Assembly (NCBI GenBank): GCA_019426215.1
Contig: CM033396.1
Coordinates: 27,543,101 to 27,607,100, forward strand
DNA: 64,000 bases
From: Buddleja alternifolia
Taxonomy: Eukaryota; Streptophyta; Magnoliopsida; Lamiales; Scrophulariaceae
Reading direction: 5' to 3'
Shown here: one piece after another, positions 34,610-45,142 of the stretch
How positions within the stretch are numbered: the first letter of the stretch is position 1
Layout: each line of letters opens with the position of its first letter
Made by a program: the position numbers and the translations under genes
Notes under the pieces: generated by a model
The model's input: only the letters and a program-made list of their open reading frames with translations
Told to the model about the DNA's origin: nothing
Database searches by the model: none

Positions 34610-37600
34610 TTACACTGGTATTAATCCCATTTTCCATGAGGTCTTAAAAATATTTTCTCCAGAAAGCGCTTTAGTAAGCGGATCCGCTAGCATCTCATTA
34701 GTCGGCAAATATTCCAGCACAACTTTTCCTTTCTTTACTAGTTTTCGTATATAGTAATTTTGTCTAGAAATGTGTTTAGACTTACTTGTGAATCTCTTAT
34801 TTTTCGCCAAGTGGATAGCTGCTTTGTTATCACAATACATAGTACCAGGTTGAATAGGGCCTTCGATGAACGGTAGATGTCTTAGGAATCTTCTCATCCA
34901 AACTATATCCTTACCTGGGAGTGACATAGTCACATACTTAGATTCCATCGAGGACATGGCTATACAGGTCTATTTCTTTGATAACCAAGCCACCGCACCG
35001 CCACCGAGTGTAAACAACCATCCCCCAGTTGACTTCGAGTCAGCCTTTCCAGAAGCCCAATCTGCATCACTATAACATTCCAAAGAAGTATCAATTCCAC
35101 AATATTGCAAAGAATAATTGATTGTGCATTTCAAGTATCTTAAAAGTCTATCTATTTCTTGCCAATGCTCATAATTAGAATTGTGTGTGAATCTACTAAG
35201 TTTTCCAACTGCGAAAACTATATTCGGCCTTGTGCAGTTCATCCAATACATTAAACTTCCTATAATTTTTGCATATTCCACTTGTGCAACAGATTCACCA
35301 TCATTAGGAACAAGTTTATGATGAGGATCTAATGGTGTATTACTAGCATTGCAATCATATCTATTAAATTTTTTCAATATTTTTTCAACGTAATGGGACT
35401 GTGACAAAATAATTTTACCATTATCTCTAGTTATCTTTATATCCAAAATCACATCAACAGGTCCCATATCTTTAGCATAAAAAACATGAGCAATATAATT
35501 CTTCGTTTCATTTATCAATTCTATACTTGAAGAAAATATTAATAAATCATCAACATAAAGAGTAATTGCTACACATGAATTTGCATCTCCTTTAGTAAAA
35601 ATACAATCATCAACTTTATTATTTTTAAAGCCAAACTTCTTAATTTCGTCTCTAAATTTCGTATTCCATTGTCTTGGAGCTTGTTTAAGTCCATGTAAAG
35701 ATTTATTAAGTTTACATACTTTATCCTCGGACCCTTTTACTATATATCCTTCAGGTTGTTCAATATATATCTCTTCATCCAAGTCTCCATTTAAAAAAGT
35801 TGTTTTGACGTCCATTTGATGTACCTCTAAATTATATATTGAGGCTATCGCAAACATAATTCTAACGGAAGTCAACTTTGTAACAGGAGAAAACGCCTCA
35901 AAATAATCTACTCCTTCTTTTTGTTTAAAACCTTTAACAACTAATCTAGCCTTATACTTATCGACTGAACCATCAGTTTTTAGTTTCTTTTTCAATACCC
36001 ATTTACTACCCAATGTCTTGGTATTAGGAGGCAAACTTGTTAGAGTCCAAGTATTTTTATCTATTATTGATTTAATTTCATCATCCATAGCTACTTTCCA
36101 ATCATTAGCATCCGGTAGAGACATGGCTTCGTTAAAGTCTTTAGGGTCTTCTACATTATGTGTAAACATTCCAGGTCCAAAATCTTTTTCTATCCTCTTT
36201 CTTTTACTTCTTCTTAAACTTAGTTCACTAGATTCAATATTATCAAGAGACGTATTATTATCATGACTTTCTTCCTCTAAATCCTTGATGCGAAACTCAT
36301 CATTATTTTGATTTTGTAAAAGTGAATTAGTCAACCCTTTATCTGTCTCAAATGAGTTGGCATCTTTAATTGTTTTGTCTTAAAAAAATTCAGCCGAGAT
36401 AGTCTCAAAAGCAATATTATTCTTTAAATCTAAGAATCTATACGCTTTACTATTACTAGCGTAACCAGTAAAAACCGATTTAATTCCTTTAGGGCCAATT
36501 TTATTTCTACTGAAAGAAGTATCCAAAGCATAAGCAAGACATCCCCATGTTCTCACATATTCTAAGTTATGAGACCTATTTTCCATAATCCATATGGAGT
36601 TTTATCAAACCCTTTATGTAATATTCTATTATTAATGTAATTAGCAGATAATAAAGCTTCGCCCCAAAGATTAGTTGGCAAATGTGAACTTAACAACATA
36701 GTGTTAACCATATCTGATAAAGTTCTAGTTTTACGTTCTGCCACACCGTTTTGCTGAGGGGTTCTAGGTGCACTAGTTTGATGTACAATGCCATTTTCTT
36801 CACAATATTTAACAAACTCATTTGAAGAATATGACCTCCTCTATCACTTCTTAATATTTTTATTTTTTCACCTAATTTATTTTCCACTTGTGATTTGTAA
36901 ATTTTAAATGCATCAAATACTTCGCTTTAGATCTAAGTAAGTAAACATAGGTAAATTTAGAATAATCATCTATAAAAGTTACAAAATATCTTTTACCCCC
37001 TTTAGTCTCAATTTCTTTATTATCACAAACATCGGTGTGTATTAATTCTAATATCCTAGAATTTCTATTAACAGTTTTAAAAGGCTTTCTAGTTAATTTT
37101 GCTTGAGCAAAATTCACACTTTATGGAGTCACTAATATTGTGCCTCGAAATTAAAATATGTTGAGTCATTCGATTAATTACTTTATTACTAATAAGTCCT
37201 AATCGATAATGCCAAATATTATTCAAGTCACAAACATAAGAAGAATGCATAAGATTTTTATTAATAGTGCTCAAAAGATAAATCTTGTCCTTAGCATAAC
37301 CTTTACCGATAAAAGTCCCATTTTTTGTTAGGATCATTTTATCGGTCTCAAATAAAACTTTAATTCCATGATGGACTAACAAGAAAACTGAAATAAGGCT
37401 CTTTCTTATGCCTGGTACATGAAGCACATTTCTCAATGTAAGAGTTTTTCTGGAAGACAATTCCAAATCGACCGTACCGCAACTTACTATTTTGCTTGTT
37501 GCAGAATTTCCCATGAAAAGCTTATTATCATCCTCCACTTTTTTTATGAGTCTTGAAGACATATTTATGTGGTGTAACATGGCATGTAGCCTCTGAATCC

Positions 37601-37670
37601 ACCCACCCTCCATCATTAGAATCCACCATAAAAGTCTCGAAAATCATGGCGATAATTTTCTCCTCTTCAA
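34610..37670 (-). pseudogene. Copia pol, frameshifted
   Basis: Minus strand. The protease region near 37590 reads WVDSEATCHVTPH: the catalytic Asp-Ser is present but the third residue is Glu where copia proteases have Gly. The GAG-pre-integrase segment (WHYRLGLISNKVINRM) follows. Integrase is split over three frames: IHTDVCDNKEIE near 37040, RSDRGG near 36850 and AERKTRTL near 36740. From 36334 a 454-codon frame covers the reverse transcriptase (EAFSPVTKLTSVRIM, VHQMDVKTTFLNG, YVDD at 35546-35557) and the start of RNase H (CYSDADWASGKADSKSTGG). A frame change near 34965 leads to the RNase H end (MYCDNKAAIHLAKN, LTKALSGENIF) stopping at 34610. At least four breaks, so not functional. Confidence 0.9.
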
Positions 37671-37704
37671 CATTGTGACTTTCATTGTTTACCTTTTGTC
37701 CTTT

Positions 37705-38543
37705 TCAAAAACGACATTGTGCAGCCTTATGGTTAGTTTTCCCACAAACAAAACAAGGACGACTCTTTTTAAAACTTTGTTTAGAAAAATTTCCTTTCTT
37801 AAAATTATTACCAGATTTGAAATGAGCATTTTTCTTTTTCTTGAAAACCATCTTAGAACCATCATAAACATTATTGCTAGGAGTAGATGTATCAACAACA
37901 TGCACTTTATTAAAATTGGAACCGCTTGCCCGATTTTGATCTTCCTCAATTTTGTCACGCACTCGGGCTTGCTCCTCAATTTGTAAATGTCAAAAGAGTT
38001 CCACCAATGTTTGACTCTCTCGCGATAATCTTTCCATGAAGACGGTAACTTACCAATGATAGTAGAAACTTGAAAATTTTCGGTCATTGGTTCTCCAATC
38101 GCCGCAATTTCTTGAGCAATTCGAACCATTTCTTGAACTTGCTCCATAATTGGTTTATCATCCACCATTTTAAATTCCACGTACTTGCTAATTAAATACG
38201 CTGTATGACCCGCATCTTCTGTTGTATTTCTCGCAAGAAGTGATGTCCATAATTGTAAGGCCGTCGAGTGATGCCAAAACACATCAAAGAGACTGTTGGA
38301 CATTGCTCCAAGAATCAACCCTCTACATACATAATCGTCTTCCAACCATTTAATTTGCTCTTGAGAGTATGAACCATCCTCCATGCCGGTTTGTGGATAT
38401 GGCATTTGAAGCACATATGCAACTTTTTGCATGGTGAGTAGAAAGTGGATACGTTGTAACCAACGGTTAAAACTCGGGCCATCAAATCGCTCCAACCATT
38501 CAACTTCTTGTGAAGTCATCTTGATCATCACCGGAGTGGTCAT
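37705..38543 (-). pseudogene. Copia gag, frameshifted
   Basis: Starts ATG at 38543, only 24 bp from the 5' LTR. The first 190 codons hold copia Gag features (EWLERFDGPSFNRWLQRI, STALQLWTSLLARNT, FQVSTIIGKLPSSWKDY). Near 37985 the reading shifts to another frame with a Lys-rich linker and a zinc knuckle CFVCGKTNHKAAQC (37710-37755), matching C-x2-C-x4-H-x4-C. Gag forms the particle and binds RNA. Confidence 0.85.
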
Positions 38544-38566
38544 TTTGAAGATTGTTGTTCTTAAAT

Positions 38567-38936
38567 TGTTGAAGAAATTCCCTCAAATTATCAAGAAGTA
38601 ATCTAAAATTAAGACAAATGAATTGGGTTATGCATATCACTTAAGATACTTTCTTAAGAACAACAATTTTCTCACTATGCATATGCTTCTCGGGAAATAA
38701 AATTGTTCCCAGGATACAAGCCCAAACACGAAATTCTATTCTATAGACTGCACCCTATGAATAGATAAACCAATCACCCTTTTGTGGGTTATGAAATGAA
38801 GGAAATTTAAAAAAGATAAGGAAAAATAGAGGAAGTTTGTCGACAGAATGTGAAATTAGGCAAAAAGAAGAGTTTGTAAAGTTTTTGTCAATTGACAGAT
38901 TGAAGAGAGGAAATCTCCTTATTTGTAAAGTGTGGG

Positions 38937-38969
<33 letters not shown>

Positions 38970-39181
38970 CACTCTCCAGTTATGATAAAGGAAAGAAAAT
39001 GGAAGAACTTGTTGGAAAGGGTTGGGAGAAAGGGTTGTCTCCCAAAGAGCCGTGTTCTTCCACGAAATTTATCAACGGCTAAATGGAACATTAAATTTAC
39101 CAACGGTTAAGTATTTGTAATTGATTAATTAAAATTAAATATTAAGTCTAAATGTATTTTGAAAATTATTCAACTCTAACA
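38567..39181 (-). repeat. 5' LTR of minus-strand copia
   Basis: 615 bp; contains an expanded TA run at 38938-38966. See the 3' LTR for comparison. Confidence 0.88.
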
Positions 39182-39316
39182 TATGGCGATGAAGGTAGCG
39201 CCACAATGCAAAATTTAAAGTAGTGTTCTTTTTCTTCTTGCGGCAAGTTCAGTGCCATGGTGCTAGGTCTTTCGCTACTAACATAATATTTTTAAAATTC
39301 AAACACGCCATATTTT

Positions 39317-39353
<37 letters not shown>

Positions 39354-39978
39354 TGTATCTTTAATGCTCTAGTTAGATTAGGGTATTAAAGATAGATTAT
39401 ATATGTATATTTAATACTCAAGTATACTACAATATATTTGAATTAATTGCAACATATATAGTAGTAGATTAGGGTATTAAAGATATATATATATATATAT
39501 TGTCTAAATATACATATAAGATTATAAATATTCATAATAATTTAATTTTGTGGCGATGCATTAGTTGAATTTTGTCAAATATTAATATAATGTGTTGTCA
39601 CTAAATTAATTTAACCATAGCACTAAAGATATTTTTAATTATTATTTAAAGTAACTAATATTGATGTAATGGGTAAATTTTAACTAATGGATGTAAAAAA
39701 GAAAAATTGAGAAAGAAAAAAATAGTGGAGAAATGAAAAAATAAGAAGAAAAATAATGGTTGAAGGTAAGTAAAAGCAATTCTTTAATATAGGAGGGGGT
39801 AAGTGTTTTTTTTTTTTTTTTTGCAGCTAGGGGAGGAATTTGTTACGAGAGCTATAGTTCGCGGATGACAAATCTATGTACAATAATCGTAATTAAGAAA
39901 ATAACATTAAATCAAACTAAACAGTAAACCGACTCCAAAATTTCAACAGGATTAGAATGATAATTTTTCAAGAGAATA
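39182..39978. other. AT-rich spacer with TA microsatellites
   Basis: No gene. TA runs at about 39322-39350 and 39486-39502, and a poly(T) at about 39806-39823. Confidence 0.6.
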
Positions 39979-41347
39979 TCTATACTACTATAAAAGTGTG
40001 GATTTGGTAGATGTTTCTTCCAATTGTGAAATAACATTGTTGCTCTAACTTAAGTACCCTAACTAAATAATAGTAATATCTAGTGTTCCAATTGTGTAAA
40101 GATTAAAGCACTTTTAATTGTTTTTCAAATAATAATACTAATCAAATAATAGGTAATAGCTTTACAAATAATTCCAAGTTTTAGATATGTTTGTTCAAGC
40201 GCATGATTATTTGTCTTCATAAAATAATTCATGTAACAATGAATAGCTTAAATGTAGATAGACTTTTCATTTGTTGTCCATCAAATTTTAGACTATTTGG
40301 TCTCAATTTCTACATTAGCATCTACCTTTTCAGTTTACCAAATTCTTAAATTTCATTTAAACTCTAGATATCTATACTCATCTAAACTCCAATGACTTTT
40401 TGAGTTCATATGATAAAAATACATAACTTCCCAAATCCTTCTGCGTTGCTTTATTAAATATAGCCTTTACTCCTAGGCTTTCTCATATGCATATGATATC
40501 GTACCATTGAAGTACAAAAATTCAAATATCATTCTTGAATAAAAGACAAGATTTCAGGATGCATTTTCAAAATTTGATCTAAAAATTGAGTCTAAATTTT
40601 TTGAAAAATTATGAATTAGTATTGAATATTAGGGCCCCTCAGGTTTGTTTGTTGAACATTTTGCTTTGGTTAGTGATGTTTGTCCGTAGTACAATTTTCT
40701 GAATTAATCTCTTATTGTATGATGGGAAATTGGTTTTCAAAAAGACATACAAATTTTGTTTTAAGTTAAAAAAAAATTAACAGAAACACATGCATCTAAG
40801 TATATTACTTGACACAACCACTTTTTTTTTTTTTTTTGCTTCAGGAGTATAAGACAAAATATGTAATTTGACGTGTGATAATTTTTGTAATTCATTTTGA
40901 ATTACTGTAGAAAATATTGTATAGTGTTTATACTTAATTAATACTTTTTACATTGAAAAGAAAAATTCTTACTATATAATTTATTCATTTGAAAAATCCA
41001 AAAATAAATATTTACATAAAAAAGCAACCAATTGATAATTGTTAATGTACCAAGGTGATTTAGCTAAAAAATATTATTAACCTTTAAGTATTGATTTTCT
41101 TAAACAAAGAATTGGTGAAACAGAGTATTTTAAATTGAATCATTTTCATGACTTTTTAGGAATAAAAATTATTTTATGGAGTTTTTAGAATGTTTTCCTA
41201 AAATTTAATATAGAAATAAATTTATAAATCACGTAACATCACAAAATTTGTGAATAATACTACACAAAACTAGGAGAAAAGTTCTCTTATGCAAAATAGG
41301 TGTATAAAAAGTGTGTATTTACGTGCAACGCACGTAGCTTTTACTAA
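39979..41347 (+). mobile_element. Non-autonomous Helitron, 1.37 kb
   Basis: Starts TCTATACTACTATAAAAGTG after an A and ends in the hairpin ACGTGCAACGCACGT, a short spacer and CTAA before a T. TC at the 5' end, a stem-loop about 10 bp before CTRR and insertion between A and T are the Helitron hallmarks. TATAAAA-AGTGTG is echoed near both ends. No Rep/helicase coding is present. Confidence 0.78.
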
Positions 41348-41957
41348 TTTACTTCATCTATTAAGCTTTAAATAATTGAAAGACAGTAAAAAAATTTGTT
41401 TTTAAATTTATTGATTTATTAATTCTAATTCCAATAAATGTAAGAGAGAAATTAAAAAAATAAGGTAGAGTGGTTCAAACCTCCTCTTTTTCTTTTTTTC
41501 TTTTTTTTTTCTGCATGAAAAATACTCAAAACAAACTCCTGACCTCAGATTTTGGTGGTGGCCCAGAAAAATTTGGTTTCATGATCACATTAACTGGCAT
41601 TTCACTAAAATAATTCCTGTCTAAACATTCAGTTCCTTGTATTCATCCCATCCAGACAAAGACATCACAGGGCACAACAAGAATCCACAGCAATCCAGGT
41701 ATCAGAAACACCATCAGCTGTTTTATTTTTGTCTCTGTACAGGCAGTTGCAAATACAAAGAAGAATTCTATTTTTATTACAAACAAGAATGAGACAATTT
41801 TATTCCCCAGCTTTATGACTTAGGAGACATTTATTTCCATTAAATACAACGAAAAGCGTCACGGACAACTGTTAATATCCAATAACTACAGACGGATAGA
41901 GGAGGGAATATTAGACTTAATCCAGCATTCATGAAGAAACAACAAAATTTAACCCAA
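41348..41957 (-). other. 3' flank of PYD1
   Basis: About 610 bp between Helitron and PYD1 stop. It should hold the PYD1 3' UTR. A poly(T)/pyrimidine run at 41484-41512. No other gene. Confidence 0.5.
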
Positions 41958-44758
41958 TTAGTTGGAAACCATGCTTTCGGTCTCCTTAACAAAGCCATCC
42001 CCGGTCCAATCCTTATCAGATTGCAAACCTTTCTTCACAGCTTTCCTTTCACGGATCGCATCTTGTTGCCTTTTCACCAAATCCATGTGAGTCGTAAAAT
42101 AATCGAGCGAAGCCCTATTCGTATTGATAAAACAAAAAACAACATAAAGCATTAATAACACCAGAATGACATTCAGTACTTTGTATGTCTACTAACAGAA
42201 TTTTAAGTGAATACCCCCTAAAATCTTCAATAGATGAAAAGTCGTGCTTTTTCATAAATTCCTGAAGCTCAGAGCAAAGCTTCTTTACAAGACCATATCC
42301 ATGCATCATCACACCAGTGCACACCTATAAAACAACAAACAACTCTTCTTAGATACTTTGTTATAGAACCCGTATAATTAAGATAAGGACCAACAATCAT
42401 AAAAATTGGAATATAATTATAGTGTTGTCTTTCAACCTGAACTGTATCTGCTCCAAGAAGTATGAACTCTGCTGCATCGCCACCAGTCTCGACACCTCCA
42501 ATAGCAGAAAGTGAATAATCTTTATCTCCAAATTCATTTTTCATCATCTGTGCAATATTCATAACTTTTGCAAGTGCGATCGGATGGACCGCCTTTGAAG
42601 AATAGCCTCCGGGCGTTGAGTACCTGAGTTGACATATAATATTGGCATTTTATAATACTGATATTGATATGAATACAAATTGTGTCCACTTAAAATAATT
42701 AGGTTATTTATGAAAAAGGGAAAGTGTACCCCTCTACACAAGGCTCGGGTCGCAGTGTGTCGAGATTAATTCCCATGACACTCATGATTGTGTTGATTGC
42801 AGAAACCCCTTCACATCCAGTTTGTAGAGAAACTCTAGCTGGCTATACAAAAGCAAAGATTGAATTAAGCCATTAGTTTGGAACTTTTAACAGAAACATG
42901 CAGCAGGAATAACTGTTAATCTTGATATGAACAGTTCGGTAACAGGTCCTTAAAAGAAGTGACTTGAAAACATTTATAAAACAATTTGGAATAATTAAAG
43001 CATGTAATGAGTTGTTTTTCGGGCCTATAAGCTACATCCACTTAAAACGTGACATAAACTACTCTCAGAAAAAGGTTTTGAAACATATAAAAGACTTTGC
43101 CAGGTCAAAAATTGAAACAAATGAAACAGAAATTGACCGTATATAGTTACTTTCATTTCCAAAAACATGTAACATTGGATATGTTTTGCAGTTGAGTGCC
43201 AGAATAATAAAGAAAAACATGAAAAAACCTGTGTAATATCGGTGATGTTTGGAGTCATCTTTGCCCAAACTGGAACAGTTGCTTTTGCATTAATCCATCC
43301 ACAGACTTCTTCCAACAACGCACAATCTTGCCCAACCGCAGCACCCATTTTACGCTCTGGCATACCATGAGGACATGAAAAATTGATCTCAAAAGCATCC
43401 TGTATCAAATTGTCAACATTTTCAGACCTTTACACAAATGTTAGCATTAGTGTAAAATATAGATATTTGAAAGCTCAACTAAATCTGTTTGCTTACAATT
43501 CCAGTTTGCTCGACTCGGTCAATGAGTTCCTCCCATGCAGCTTTATTGTACTCTTCCATGATTGAAGCAATAAGTATCCTTTCGGGATACTCTTCTTTCA
43601 ACTGTTTAAATTCTTTCAACATTGTCTCTAGAGGCCGGTCGCTTATAAGCTCAATATTTTCCCACCCTATGATTTGCCCTTTCGCTGAGCCGTTTGCTCC
43701 TGCCCGTAATTTAGCGTATCGAGGGGTTACATTTACAACTTTTGCAGCATCCAGTGACACCTATACACATGAATATTTCAGGATTTCATTTTATATGATA
43801 ACAAATGAAGCATATTCATATTCCCATAGAAAATCTATCAGCCAGATACGAAACGCCAGTGCAGAAAGCAAATTCACAGCTTTGAACTGCAATTCGACAT
43901 GAGTTTTATCTGCTTACACATATTTGTCAATGGAATACGGTGCAATCCATCTATTCTAAATTACGGTGTCCATTTCCCAAGCTGAAATTAATCAAGTAAC
44001 TTCAGTAAAACAGTGAAATCACGCTGTCACGACTGATGCAATTACTTTCTATGATCTGAAAGACATAGTCTTATACTTTAGATGCATTACAAGTTTACTC
44101 GAATGATCCAAAAAATTGGATTTTAAATCTATCTGACCTTTTGCCTATGCAGGAAGATAGTTTCAACACAAAAACACCTTTTTTTATATTTAATTGCGAG
44201 AAATGTCGTAACCCACATCTAGTATCTAAAATCTCCACATCTTTAATGCACTTTGCTAAATATAAATAAATCCAACGAAAATTTCTAGATCTTTGATCCT
44301 AAACTTAGTTCTCAATGCTTCCGATTTACCTTTTCACATTTCATAATCATAACTGAATCCCGTATCGAAACAAGGAACAGATAATTGATCCAAAATTAAT
44401 TCAATAAATGATCATAGTCTGCAGAAAGAAATAAAATTTCCAACATAATTCATCAAACGAAGTGAGTTGAAAGAAACGTCACCGTTTTGGCGATGACGGC
44501 GCCCCAGCCTTCATCAAAGGCCCGCTTCATGACAGTGTAGTTGGTTCCGGGGGGACCCGACCCGATAACAAACGGGTTGGGCATAGTGAGACCATTAACC
44601 GTGACACTAAGATCAGGGTCCGAGGAAGAAGCATTAGCCTGAGCAAATACTCTGTTGAACCCTACCCGGTTCGCTCTGAAACCGCGACGCGGTCGGGTCA
44701 CCGGAAACTCAGCCGCCGAGCTGTTGATGGAGCGAATCGATGATGATGATGATGCCAT
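41958..44758 (-). CDS. PYD1: Dihydropyrimidine dehydrogenase (NADP+), plastid
   Basis: Reduces uracil and thymine to dihydrouracil and dihydrothymine with NADPH, the first step of pyrimidine breakdown, in plastids. Seven exons joined on GT-AG introns: 44758-44483, 43760-43497, 43399-43229, 42842-42730, 42623-42437, 42324-42215, 42114-41958; 1278 bp, 425 residues, the usual plant length. The N-terminus (about 45 residues) is Ser/Arg-rich without acids, like a plastid transit peptide. The rest is one dihydroorotate-dehydrogenase-like FMN barrel: VNGLTMPNPFVIGSGPPGTN, GWGAVIAKT, EINFSCPHGMPERKMG, VPVWAKMTPNITDIT, GGVETGGDAAEFILLGA, VCTGVMMHGYG. The plant enzyme lacks the large Fe-S/FAD domain of animal DPD. 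Each junction restores phase. The ATG at 44758 is the first in frame. All introns are short (up to 722 bp) and contain no insertion. Confidence 0.96.
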
Positions 44759-45131
44759 ATTAATAATTTTCTGTTTTTTGCTTTTACTTTAGTTGATAGC
44801 AGATGAGGATAAAAATGAATATCTTGGAATCACACTTCTCTTCTCTTCTCTTACGTAGAAGACGTGTTGTGTGGGACTCAAAGAGACTATAATAATAGTT
44901 CATTCTTGGCTTATTACCGTCTAAAGGTCAGAATTTTATAAATTCAATTCCTTATTTGCGTAATTCATAAAATTATTATTGTAATAAAATGGGATCTCAT
45001 GATGATGAGATGGGGATCAAATGACGGTGATATGTTCAGTTTTATTAAAATAAATAGGTATTATTATTATGATCACATGCCAGATTGTCCGGAACTCCGG
45101 ATAACCAAGAAATTAAAAACTTTCAATTACC
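44759..45131 (-). promoter_or_regulatory. PYD1 upstream region
   Basis: About 370 bp between the PYD1 ATG and the start of a foldback Mutator element. CT/GA-rich stretch (TCTCTTCTCTTCTCTTACG at 44838) close to the gene. No unambiguous TATA box. The core promoter must lie here or in the adjacent transposon. Confidence 0.4.
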
Positions 45132-45142
45132 CCCTCTTTTGC

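Larger units (their letters stand above)
33430..39181 (-). mobile_element. Decayed Ty1-copia element, minus strand
   Basis: 5.75 kb with LTRs 33430-34016 and 38567-39181. On the plus strand both run TGTTGAAGAA to TCTAACA. Flanks GATGG (33425-33429) and TATGG (39182-39186) form a 4-of-5 duplication. A minus-strand purine tract AAAATGCTGGGGGAT borders the left LTR. Coding order on the minus strand is gag, protease, integrase, reverse transcriptase, RNase H. Several frameshifts break it. The usual initiator tRNA-Met primer sequence is not found next to the 5' LTR. Confidence 0.9.
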
